A stretch of 64,000 bases of DNA, taken from positions 5,270,001 through 5,334,000 of the forward strand of contig JAWUZG010000001.1 in the NCBI GenBank assembly GCA_036785705.1, given 5' to 3'. Below, one piece after another: positions 46,001 to 59,300 of this stretch. Below the pieces are notes generated by a model. That model searched no databases, was not told the DNA's origin, and saw nothing but the letters and a program-made list of their open reading frames with translations. The number at the start of each line of letters is the position of its first letter. The stretch's first letter is position 1. A program made the position numbers and the translations under genes. Source of the DNA: Acanthornis magna. Its lineage: Eukaryota > Chordata > Aves > Passeriformes > Acanthizidae.

Positions 46001-49000
46001 AATTTTTTTCCAGATAGGTCAGTGATTCTCAAACTAATTTTCCTTTGCTTCTCAATGGGGGGCCTTGGGATAGGACACAGTAATAATAATATGAATCTAT
46101 GGCTCCCAGGAACTATAGCCCCTATTTTCTGCTTCTGTGTGTGCGGTCCATCTGTGCCCCCAATCAAAATTACTTCTTGGACAGATAGAAACTTCTTGAC
46201 TCTTAACTGCCACTGCTTCTTGTGTGAATCTGCCTGGCAATGTGCCCCCTCTTCCATTCTTTTTGCCTCTAGCTTGAAAACTCTGATCCTAGAGCAGGTT
46301 TTGCTTTTATATGTGTGTATATATATATATACATATATATATATAAAATTTTTTTAATTTTTTTTTAAATTTAAATTAATTGGTCTCCTGAAGCTTTCAA
46401 ATTCCTTGAGGACTTTGGAGTTGATCTGGTAAATCATTTCAGACTTTTCACCTTGCTAGTGTCTTCTTTATTTTTCCTCTCCCCTTTTGTTTTCTAAGTT
46501 TCCCTCCCTTATCTTCATGATATTAGGTTGACAACTTTGGAGGGTGGTGAAGGAAAGGAATAACCCCTTTTTATTCTCTCATTGCCCTGTTTTAACTCTA
46601 CTACTCTTAAACACTGCCTCTCTTGTTTTAACACTAAGAGAAACCATTACAATGTTGTCGTGTTTTTTCATTGGCACAGATTCAGTGTTCTAAAAAGTCA
46701 CATCATGCTCTGAATGGCATCTCTATTTGCCAGGAAATCACTTATTGACACATGAATGGCTACACCCCTTGCTGAAACTGTCAGGTGTTCTAAACACACA
46801 TGGAACTTTTTGAGATATGGAGGTTTTGGCTTAGCTGGCATCTTAACTAAGAGGCAACACATACTGGTAAAGTGGAAAGGATTGTCTTGAATTAAACAGA
46901 AATGTTTACAAAAAAGTTTAAAACAAGAGCTTAAAGAAAACAGGGAGAAACATACCAGAGATAATTTCTTCTTTACTCTGTCTCGATAAAACAATTCTCA
47001 GTAAGTAAAAACAGGCAGTCACCGGGACCCCTGCCTATGACTGTTTTGGACTGAGCAAAGTTATTTTCTTAAATGAATTCTCCACTTACTCAGGTGTTAA
47101 TTGCTCCATGTAGTTAGTTAACAGTGCGGTGCATTAATGCCATCCTGGGCAGACCTGGTACAGGGAACAATTAAACAAGTCCATCACCAAATAGTCACAA
47201 CTTTTTAAGCATTTGTAGTAGGTGATCAAGTATTGTCAAGAAGTAGAAGCAATTGCAAAATGCTTCAGGATAAACATAGTAAAAAGTTTAAGGAAATACA
47301 TATGATCCCGTATTTATGAGATGTGCAAATGCTTTCAAGTACTTCCCTGACATCCTTCCTGACATAAACAATGCTCTTATAGACATTGGCTTGCCTACCG
47401 CCGTGCCTGGCCAGAAAGCCTTCACATACAGAGAGGGGTGATAAACAGGAATTCTGTAAAGAGGACAGTTCTCTGGGATCAATTACCTGATTGGCTGCAG
47501 TACTCGGTATGGATCAGGAAGCTCTTTCAGAGTGAAGTTTGGTTCTGTTGTCCTTGCCCCAGTAGAGATTATAATTAGTTGATCCAGAAGGTAACATTTG
47601 AATGCTCATATCCATATTGTAAAATTAAGATAAAATCACCTGGCTTCTTAAATTATTTCTTGGTTCCAGCTGATTTTTTTTTTTAAGGTAGAATTACCAT
47701 CTTATGAAAAGGATATTCAATTAAAATTCTTATGCTGAGCAAACACATTCCCTGAAATGTAAGTTCTAGCAAGTGCAGTACAAATAAAGACCTGAGATAA
47801 TTAAATAATAATGATTTTTAAAAAAGCATATTGGTATTTTTAGATCTATTTAAACTCTTAAACTTTGTGAAAAACAAACGAATCTTTCATCCATTTAATG
47901 TGAGCAGATGAAGAAAGAATGCTCTACTAGGCAAATTCATAACTTTATCCACAAATATATATTATATCTTATATAATTAATATAAAATTTATATGCTGAC
48001 CTTTCAAGAATAAACCACTGGAACATATTTGAGACTATAAACTTCATTGTGAATGCTGTAATATTGAGACACATTCATATGCTTTGCTATAAAAGTACTC
48101 TTTTTGGATGACAATTTTGACCAGCCATAAAAATCACCAAGCCCCAACTCCATCTTCTGTGTCTAATACTGCACAATTGTACTGTCAGTCATTGCACTCA
48201 GTTCTGGGATTTTGACATTTTCAACATGACTGAAAGTGCTTATATGACTAAATAGGGCTCATTAAAATACTGCCAACTTGAAATCTTCATGGACAAAAGG
48301 CGGAAATGTCTAACAGCGATGCACTTAACCCAGTTTAACCCTCATTTTGCTTGTGAGAATAAATCTTTGGGGTTTATCACTGTAAAGAATAAATTTCTAT
48401 GTGTGTCATTGCTTTGAATAGGTTGGGCAAAAAACCCACTCAAACCAATCCAGCACTCCCAACACTGACCATGCTTTAATCACGCTCAAAGGCACAGGCA
48501 AGAGAGGGCCTTAAATTTTCAGAGCATGTCCCAGTGGAAACATTAAAGACCTTGCTAGTGGAAATGGGCTATCTAATACCACAATAAATATAAATCTGCC
48601 TGGAAAGATCATGATTATTCTGGAAGTCTAACAAATTGAGGCACTTGGTTTTGGTTAGGAGGAAGCTTTCAAGTTCTGCAAGTGTTATCAGCCCAACATT
48701 AATTTCATCTCATGCAATACTTCAAATTTATGCTAAACTGAGGTGTACAAGTCCTATTTTCTATTTTTTTTAACTTTAACAAAATATTTTAGAGTTTCTG
48801 TGGCTGAGGGTGGATGAATTAAAATGCAAGCTTTGATGGGAATTGCAATTAGAGAAGCACGTTTGATCAGAAAGAAGGAAATAAAAAAAAGTTAAGCTAT
48901 TACAGTCCTTCAGTTTTACATTGCTCTTATCAGGTCTAGAAAAATGACAATGAACCATGCTTAATATGTAAATTTGGCCAGTGTCTAGTATGATGCATTA

Positions 49001-50099
49001 CTTCAAATAAATGTTTTGAGTGAATCTTATCTCTAAGAAGACATTTGTAAAAGCCTTATGTTCATATAAATATTCATCTCCGACCTTATAATTTCACTTG
49101 TGTACAAACAAATAAATCATTGTTTGAGAGTAGAAGATGGGCATTTCTCATCCAAACCATTCATTTTTTGCTATTAGACTAGAAAATAAAGTTCTGAAAT
49201 AATCTTCTACATGTCAGATGAAAACAGACTTGTAGGGAAGAAATGGATTTCTTTCTTTGATGCAATAAAAGAAGACTGTGTTTATTAGATGTTATTCAGG
49301 GATTTAAAACAATGAATCTTCTGAAGAAATCCAGGAAATACTGTTCTGGTTGAAAAACTCCCAAATGTCTAATATTTGGCTGATCACTCTGAGACTTTTT
49401 TTCAGGCTCTAGATCTTGCACTGGATTGATAGCACCAGTTACATTCATTAGTATTATTGATATCTGTGTGTTCTTGATAACTTCTGATACTTTGTTCTCT
49501 TCTGGATAAGGCTTAAAATCCTAGTTCATTTTGTGTTGCCTTTATGTGCGCTAAGGATTCAAATTATTCATGCAAAGTGTAAGTAAGTATATGCTATAAC
49601 TGACAAAATCTCCACATCAAAATCTGTGGCTGGTCACCTGAGACTCTCTTTGCACAAAGCAGAGTTAGTTAGCAGGGATATATTTCATCACATCTTAAAA
49701 TAAATGTCAAAAATAGGTCAAGTGTATCGCACTCTGGAAGTCCTTATTTCTGTCTATTGACATTTGCAAACTCAGCTCTTGATGTCTGCTGCAGAAATCC
49801 GAGCACAAGTGTTTATACTTTCATTGTCAGATATGATTAGGAGCTTGCAAATAGCACTGAAGTGATTGGAGAAACGTTCCTGAGGCCTCTACTCCAAATC
49901 TGTCCAGCTATTGAAGAGATGCATTTATTCCACAATGAGAAATTTTAAAAAAAAATCAGTTTGGAGCTATGATAATTTTGTTTTCTCTGACTAGGGATTC
50001 CAGTGGCACATGCAGGGGCACAGGTTTATGTGTGCTGATTACAAAATTCATAGCCAGGCAATGGCATGAGAGATAATGAGCACCAAGTTGACATTTTGT

Positions 50100-50100
<1 letters not shown>
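43093..50100. other. unique AT-rich sequence with short AT repeats
   Basis: No gene was recognised. Simple AT tracts lie at about 44,122-44,163, 46,311-46,347 (TA repeat followed by T runs) and 47,957-47,995. Open frames of up to 111 codons lack motifs. Confidence 0.45.
46311..46347. repeat. (TA)n / (TATG)n microsatellite
   Basis: TGTGTATATATATATATACA followed by more TA units; self-complementary over most of its length. Confidence 0.85.
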
Positions 50101-50194
<94 letters not shown>

Positions 50195-50249
50195 GAAAGG
50201 AAGGAAGGAAGGAAGGAAGGAAGGAAGGAAGGAAGGAAGAGAAAGAGAA

Positions 50250-50311
<62 letters not shown>

Positions 50312-50366
50312 AGAGAAAGAGAAAGAGAAAGAGAAAGAGAAAGAGAAAGAGAAAGGGAAAGAAATA
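50101..50366. repeat. compound purine microsatellite
   Basis: About 265 bases of pure G/A on the plus strand: (GAAA)n to about 50,195, (GGAA)n to about 50,239, then mixed (GAGAAA)n and (GA)n, ending with (GAGAAA)n and GGGAAAG. Open frames on both strands through it (Lys/Glu/Arg or Ser/Phe/Leu runs) are repeat products, not genes. Pure purine tracts with mirror symmetry can form triplex DNA. Confidence 0.98.
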
Positions 50367-53300
50367 GTAGGGCTCAAAGGGGAAGGAATTCCTTAAAGTA
50401 CTAAAATAACCCCTGATATTTAGAGCAGTTAAGCTGAAGACAAAGAGTTTTGGTCAGAGAGGGTAAAGAAACTAATTGTTACAGCAGAGAACACAATAGG
50501 ATGGCAGAAGATAAAATCACAAGGAAAAGAAGGCCAAGTGGTTCTTTCTCTGTCTTTTGGCGTTGCTGATAATTGACAGTTCTTGGATTCAAACCAAAGT
50601 CTTGCTATATTTGATATAAAGATAACCCCAATAGCTTGGAGGGAGTTTCATGAGCGTATCTTATCTCTCTTCATGAAAACAATATGTATTTTTAACTGAT
50701 AACAAGTTCATTTCTGCAGAGTAGGAACAAAAGGTGTGGAAAAATGACTGATTTCCAAAAATGATAAAAAAATAAGGTAGTGTTTGGTTTAGAAGGTGTG
50801 TCTGACAGCAAGCTTTAATTTATATGCCCAAAAGCCTTGGAAAATCTGGGACAGGGGGAAATAAGCCTTAACAAAAATAGAACCATCATTCAGAGGTATA
50901 ATTTACCTCCATCAAGGAGGCAATATATATCATGCCTTGTTTTGAGCAAAGCCTCTGGATGTGCAGAGATTAGACCCAGCAGAAATTAAACCTCTGGAAC
51001 AATGCACATTTTCAGGTGTGTAACACAGGTTAAGGAAAAAAAATAGATTTATTCAACTACATGAGAAAGAAAGAAAGAGAAGGACAAAAATAGAAATAAA
51101 TGTATGTTGTTTATCTAATATGCAAAATCATAGTATTGGCATGTGGGATACAAGATTGAATTATCATAGTTTATCATAACTCTTTACTGTCTGTCACCTA
51201 ATTCAAACAGTTTTCTAGAAATAATGGATATTATTAGCCCACTGCCAGTTGTGAAATTATAAGTTTTGAGATCTCGAAACTGTTTTGCATTCCCTCATGT
51301 CTGAAACAGGATGAGCCCAAATATGTAGACATATGAGCTCAAATACGAATGTGCAATAACTTGTGTAAATCCTAATTAAGGCTGTGTACTCAAGTCACTG
51401 AGCCACTGGATTTACACTCAGTCACTTAGGAGTATGTGGTACTTTCATGTCTATGGGAAAAATAACCTTGATTTCACCCAGCAATGAGTGTGTAAACTGG
51501 CTTGGACAATTTTCCCAGTCCAAATCAACATGATTTTTGAAGATGACAACAAAGGAAATCTGCATTGACAAAAGGCAGACAGGTCAGTTTCTGAGAAGTA
51601 ATATTTTACTGCAAGGACGGATTAAATCCAATAAGGTCAAAATCACACACTTCCAAAGTATCACATGGATCAGAAATTTGCAGTGTTCATTTCTGGGATT
51701 TTTTGATTGGTTTTGGGTTGGTTTTTTTCCTTATACACAAAATCTGATGTACAGGGAAACAGTTCTTGAAGTTTCATTAAAACTAATGCTGGTGCACCTC
51801 TCTTTGAGGAAGACTGTCCCTGAAGACAACAAAACTGTAAGTGATCATGAAAAACTGATTAAATGTGGACTGTTCTGGAAAACTGAGGTTCAGGGCCACT
51901 GGACTCCTAACTATAATCCTAACAGTTTAGCCCAGCTAAAGCTCTGGGACTTCACTGAATCAGGAATTACAGTCTACCAGATGAATCACTCTTCCAAGAG
52001 AGACCATGGAAGCAGTGGCTTAACTGTTTTTTTACAGGGAAGGAGACCCTAAGGAAAAATCCACTTAACCCTTTCTTGGAGTTAGCAAAATGGTCATTGA
52101 ACTGGAAATGCTTCAGAGCAATCTGAGTTCAACAAACAACTCCTGAATTAATGCTGTTAATTAAATTCTCCAACAAGTACTAAAGGAACACAGGAAATAT
52201 TTCAGTTTCGGGGTCTTTCAAATGATAGCAACTGAAAGGAAAATGCATGTATAAATTTCTTTCCAATGTAAATTAACCAGGTTCAGTGTACACATAAGGG
52301 ACCATTTAGAAAGAGAAATAAGAAGGAGTTTTGATTGTTCAACAGCCAACAAAGTTATCTGCGCCCAGCAGAGTCTCTCTGGTGTTGAAACACTGCTCTT
52401 GTGTCTTAATGGAAAGCAAAAAAATGCTCTGTTTAAAGAAAATTCTGGTGTTGGTGTTGGGTACTTATGAAAGGTAGGACTTTATAAGGAAACATCCTAA
52501 CTTCCTATATGCAATTACCAGCATTCTATGTTTTTTCCTTTAAATTTACAGTTAAACATGAGCCTGCTTGGCAACATACAGAAAAATCATTAAAAGATGC
52601 AATCTGTTCCAGTTTCAGTAACCTGCAGCGAATATTTCACAATTCAGAGCTGTGGAGGCGTTGAATCCATACCTGAAACATTAATATCCTTAAAGCACAT
52701 AAACAACTTCAGTGTCAAGGAGTCTTTCCCCACAAAGTTTCATTATCCTATTAAAATTCACACCTGAGGCTGCAGGGTAGGGTTGTTAACAGCTGACTTG
52801 GAATAAATTGTACACGACATAGTGTTTATTCTATTAGACTGACTTGTCAGAAGTAGTTCCACTTTGTATTCTTTCCATAGAGCGTGATGTATGAAATGAA
52901 TGTATTAAATTAATGTAGTAAATGAAACTTGATTCTTTGTGTTTTAAACATAGATCTGTGTACAAATAATTGATGATATGGTTATATTTTCCATGATGCA
53001 ATGACATTTTTCATAGTTATCAGCCACTAATGAGGTTTTAAGAAACTGCATTTTTAAAAGTCAGACTATGTGTGCTCATGGAATACATCTGGCAAGCTCA
53101 GAGAAAGCCTGTCACACTAAACAAGTTATTTTTCTGTGAGTTATCTGATAAGTGGCCTGTATCCGTGCAGAGCTCTAATGTAAATCTTTAAAAAATGTAA
53201 GAAAGCCTCAATATGATCACAATATGGTCCTGGGTGTTTTGTAAAGCCAACAACTCTTCCAGCCAACTTAATATTCCAGCCCTGGGAGGGACTCCTCCCT

Positions 53301-56300
53301 GTGTTTTGGGAGCTCTACAAGTTGTTTCTGAAATTCCAATATAATTACTAGCTTTATACCAGAAATCCCATGGAAGAGGCCTGATTGGAATGTATGCATT
53401 TTCAAAAACTGTATGATTTTTAAAGGCTTCTTTTTTAGCTCTGTTTAATGGAATTGACTCCAACCTCAGCCTTAGAAGAACAGAAATACTTTCCTTTCCA
53501 ACATGGTAAAATATGGTCACTTGCTCAGCTTCAGAAAGACTATATTCATATTCCTGTCCATGCTGCTTCTCATGCCACATCCACAGGGCTATCCCTTTAA
53601 CTTTCAAAGCATTCCTTAAAATTGTTCCCTGGGCTGCTTACAAATAAGCAAGCTAACATCAAGATAAGACCTTTGACCACTATTAGTGATCACCAGATAG
53701 ACCAATATTATTTAATTTCCTTAAAAGCCCTTGGCTGCCTCCGCATAACAGTTTCACCTCCACATTTATTTTTCAGCCTTTGGTATATGGGTTCAAGGTC
53801 CAGTAGGTCTCCTTTCTTCATACAATGCAGATACTGTGGCATTTTCAAAAAACAGACTTGCCATGGCATTTAGATCAAGACTAACAGACTTACAAGAAAG
53901 ACACTTTCATGTGAAGTATTTAATATCCTTTCTTATTTATTGACAATATAGTCAACATCATCAGTAGGATTTAGAAAGCTGTACAATTCACCTTTAAAGA
54001 GACAAATTAAATTCATCTCAGTATCTCACACTTAGGCATCTAAAGCCATTTGGGATGCTTGAGAGTATCAAGATATAGAGACAGAACTGACAGATCTGAC
54101 ATGCTGCCAATGATCTTCTGAAGCAACACTGCAGTAATTTCAAATTACACTGGAGGTCTAAGTTGCATCCATATTCTGAATTCAACATTTTGCATGTAGA
54201 GGGTAATCTAGATTATGTAAATTTATTCTGTCATTATGAAGGAGAGACAAAGTATCTCTGGTAAAAAAAAAAAAAGAAAAAAAAAATTGGGAAGTTTGTA
54301 TGAGTGCTGATGTACCTGGCGCCCCTTGAATATTTTCTCTATTCAGATATATATCCAAATTTCTTCTTTTCTATGGACATCTTCCTGGAGTTGTGCATCT
54401 GATCATTTGGTGTTCCACAGTCTGTCAAACTCTCTGTTTCTAAACCCATGCAATTCCTGTGATTAATGCCTGATGCCAAGACCAAGGGAAAGACACTTCT
54501 CAGAACTCTTTCCCTCTAAAGCACTCAGTCTATGGTGTAGATAAAAGGTACCAGCTGGACAAGTTGCTTGTATCTTTCCTTCGAAAAGAGAACACATTCT
54601 GCAAGCCTAGTAAAGGAGACTTGTTCTGATCTAGCTGGTGGTTAAACTGGTTCTGATGTAGTAATTGCTCTTTTAAAATACATTTTCTACAGGACTGTAG
54701 CCTAAATTTAGCATAGTGAATGTTTTTGTTCAAAGACCATGCTAGTCAACAATTTCCAGTGCTGGAAAATATTATAAAAATTACTGGGAGCAGCAGGCTG
54801 TCTGTTTTTTCCAACAGCATTAGGAATTACCAGCTCTGAAATGAGACCCAGGCTCCCGGCTAGCCTGGAAATAGAATAAGAACCACCTATTTCTCCAATA
54901 CAGTTCTTGAATTAATTCTGGCTTCTGGTTGGAAACATAATTCATTTTCCTTTCATTTTTATGTTCTTGAAAGTTTTTTTGATTAAAACTGGGAGGTGAC
55001 ATGACAGGAGAATGCCAACTTTGTGCTGCTCGTTTCTTGAGAACAAGAAAATCAGTTCCCTGGTGGAGACCTCATGGAAAAGTTCTGTAAGTCAGAGGAG
55101 AGAGGGGAAGGAGAAAGGGAGAGGGGAGAACAGGAGGAGAAAGTGGAAGATTAGTGAAAGAGGAAGCTGAAAACAGAAAGCTATAAAGTGGCGACTGCAA
55201 AATTTTTGGGTTGCTGTTTCCAGGATTTTGTTCTGGGAAGGAGGACTTGCTCCTTTTTCGAAAGGAGCAAGTTTGGGAAAGCAAATAGAGACAGAAATGG
55301 TCTCTTGCCCAGCCTTTCACAGCAGCTTGGCTGAGCTGTAGACAATTTTACTGTGGAGATGAGACAAGTTCGGAGACAGGCTTGAGCATGGTATAGGGGT
55401 GAACTCCAAAAGCCACAGCTTTTTAAAGAAAAACAAGTGGTAAGAGCTTGTGTAAGCAGTGAAGAACATCTGAATTGAAGACCTTGGCTATGCTATTCTG
55501 GCCCATAGATATACAGCTGATTTGCCTTCACTGGATGATACTAATTGAAGTGCCTTTGCTGTGAGCTGATAATCAATGTTTTTCAGAAATGAAGGTGAAA
55601 ACATTTCAGTGAAAGCTTATCAGATTAATCTCTCTACAAATAGTAACTGTAATCTATCTCAGAAGCTTTAAGTAAATTTTAACATTTGCATAATTGCACA
55701 CAAACACATTCAATGAATAGGAAGCTTTTATATATTCTGAAAAAGCTTCTTAAAAGAAAACCAAATCCAAACTCAAAAGAACAACAAAAAAACCCCAACC
55801 AAAATCCTGTATGGGAAACATTTTATTTTAGTTTATTTCATCCTTGATTAGTTTAAAGGAAAATATTTTATTATAGAGACATGGTTTAAGAATAAATCTA
55901 TGTTCAAGTCAGCACTGGAGTAGTTGCTTAATTTCCATTGGCACCTGTGGGACCTAAGCACATGATTCCTATTAGACAGATGCTTAAGTGCTTCCCTGAA
56001 TAGGACTGTGACACAATGACCCAGCCCCAAAAGTGTATTAATGTATTATATGCAGTCTATATAATATGCCAGTAAACCAGAAATAAAATGGCTGCTTGTG
56101 CCAAAAACATCTGATGATATGTAGCTTACAGAACGGTACATTGTAGGTTTGCTACTGTAACTCATTTTTATCACTGCAGCTCAGCTGATTTCCTGAGAGA
56201 AAAGGTAAACAGGATAGAAGAATCAGCACTCCATGATTCCTCCGTACCTAAAGAGATTTATTCTCAAATAAGCTTAGGAACATTCCTTCTGCATTTTGAT

Positions 56301-59300
56301 AGACAGCAAGCAGCTAGAAGAAAGGCCATGCTATTCCTGGGGCTCTCAAACAGTAGAGAAGAAAAAGGATTCCTAAGACGTAGATTGAAACTTTGTCAGC
56401 ACTCAGCAGAAAATCCTCAAATGTAAGTGAAAGGCAGAAATACAGTGGAAGAATAAATTCATTCAGCAACTCCTCAGTTCACTAGTTGAGAAATACCCTC
56501 CCATATGACAATGGGGATAAGACACATTTTAAGATTGTTTCCTTATTTTTATCACTTTTTTGTAGGTTCTTCCAGTTTTATAATTAAGTGTCTTACTCTT
56601 TTTCTCAGCTGGGATACAATTTGTCTTCCTATTAAGTTCAAAATTCAAAGTGATTAGATAAATCTGGGGGAGTGCATAACACACATTCAAGCAAAAGACT
56701 CTAATTAATTAGGGTTGCAAATAAGTTCATTGCAGGGTCTATAGTTTGAGAGGAATTAAGGATTGAAAGTGATGGTGTGCCTCTTGCTAAATTCCAGCGC
56801 TTGGATCAAGGTCTGAAGGAAACAGGAATTGCCCCTAGATGGTAATAAGTAATTCATGGCTTAGACCTACATTGTCCCAGGGAAATAAATCCTGAGTGGC
56901 CCTTTGCATTGGGAAGTGCTGAAGCTGGAAGACTAGGATGGAAAAAACAGACATCTGGAGCTGGAGAAGTGAGTGTGTGTAGGTGAAGATGTGCAGGAGA
57001 TGAATTCAACAAGGCGAAGTCCATCCTGTGTAAATGGATTCAGGGGCTCTTGATGCCTGATTCCCAAGAATGGCACCATGTGCACGGAAGAACAAAAATG
57101 CCCCAGCCGTGAATTTCAAATGTTAAGTGTTGAAGAGGATTTAAACAATAAGGTTTAAATTACCCTGTTTAAAATGATTACCACAGTTTCTGAATTGAAC
57201 CTGAATTTTGGTACAGTGACTGAATTGTAATCTAACTGCTGAAGGATATACATGACTGTTTCCCATGCTGCTGCCAAATAATCACTGTTCACATATCATT
57301 AATACTTGCTACTTTTTCTAAAGGGACTACAACATGTATTTGCTCTGACCTGACTGATTTTTGATTTTTTTTCATGGACAATGATTGTATTTTATATATT
57401 GCTAAAATGGGCCTGCAGGTATACTTTCTAAATCCTCTTATCTTCATTGAAATTGCCCCAAAGAAAGGGGGGAAGTGGTGATTACCTTCTCTCAGAGGAC
57501 TTACACAGAAGACAACTGCTTTGAATTCCTGGGTTGATATAGATCTGAAATCATCACCCACCTCTCTCTTTTTTATCTTCAAAAGAATAAACAGAATTGC
57601 ACACAACCATTTAAATGAGCTTAAAGTGCAATGTGTTAAAATATTTCCCACAGAAGGCTTATTGAGGGAAACCTGTCATTCAAGCATTTTGAAACCCACA
57701 GTTGCATGTTCTTTTTTCACATAAAAGTTCTAGTAGGAAGTATTAAAATAAAATACAAGAATTCTCTTAAAAAAACTTCCAAAAATGCTCTAGCTTGATT
57801 GCAGTTGCATTTGAGTGCCTAAAGTATCACTACTGCGTTGCTTTATGAATCGAAAAGCATTTTTATTTTTAGATGCACTTTCAGCCACTGATGGAACTTC
57901 TAATCAATGTGAAAAATTTAATCCTTTGTTACCTTCCATAAATTGTGGAAAAGCTCCTATTTACATTGGAGTGCCACAGAGCCAATCTCACATATTGCAG
58001 GAGAAGTAGGTTCTGAATGTCCATGATGTCTAATGTTAAATGCAATTTAAGGTTGCCTAGTAAAATGTGGGATTCTTGCATAAAGAAAAAGGCAAATCAC
58101 ACCCATTTTCTCAGTGCATTTGCTTGCAAATGCAGATCTGCTCTGCAATGTAGTGTCCCAGACACATTACCTGTGTCTGAAAGTAGGAGCAAATGAGGGA
58201 AGTTTGCTCCTTTTTTACTTCATTTGATCTTGCTTTGTCTTTCTTCATAAGCCAGATGCAACATCAAGTGTATAAAAAACATTTGGAAGTGGAAAGAAAC
58301 AACAAAATACCTTCTTGACTAGGATGCTTCTCCCAAAGCAGACCTCTTGGAATATGGTGTTGGCACGCCAAGTCTGTATTAAGGCAGGGACTGTGAGCTG
58401 GGTGATAAGAGACTTCCTCCAACACAGACGTTTTCTCCTCCAAACTGTCAGATGTTATTTGTCCATTTCCCTGCATCATTGTGAGCCTTAATCACTTTGG
58501 ACAATGCTCATATAATCATCAGTGGAAAAAGGCTAAGGGTGTTAATGTGCCCCAAGCACTATAAAAGCCTCAGAGGTTCAGTGACTGAACAATATTATCT
58601 TACTGGCTAAAGATATTTTTTCTCCTTAATGTATATAACTAGATGTGCTCTCACTGTAATGAGCAGAAGTGACTATAAAAGTCATTGATAATACTCTGTA
58701 TTTATACAACCATTTAGAAATGTTCATATCTCTTCCCATCATTGTGGAGGAGTTTTACAATCTTTTCCTTTCATCAGGTTGGCCAATGACAAAATTTCTT
58801 CTACAAAGTTTTTAGAACATGTGTAGAACTTGGAACAATAGTCAGGAATTTGGATGTACATGTGTAGGTTGTTCCATAGTCTTCAGAATTATTAAAACCT
58901 TTATCTACTCAGGGACTTTAGTGAGACTTTCACAGTTCCATATACAGAAATTACCTGATTTAGATAAAAGATCTCTGAGACTGAGCAGCTTCAAGAACTT
59001 ACTGTCTTCTGTCTAATTATGAAAATAATCATCACCTACCTAGCTGATATTTCTGGTTCTAGGTTTAGCAGCATTGAGATCTCACACTTTCTTTGTGTTC
59101 CTGTTTTAAAACAATGAAAATTGGATGGCCCACTACCGTTTTAGCAGACATGTTAATGGGTCATGGAGCTTTTTTCTCTGAAGTGCCAATTTTGATACAA
59201 CATCACACACCCTAAATTAAGTAATTCCAGTAACAGGATCAGTGCAGCCAATTTGGCTTCAAATTGACATAAGTTAGCCTAACACACTGAGTAAACCCTC

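Noticed and set aside
50048..50396. Lys/Glu/Arg and Ser/Phe/Leu repeat proteins of 106-109 codons
   Set aside because: Produced wholly by the purine microsatellite.
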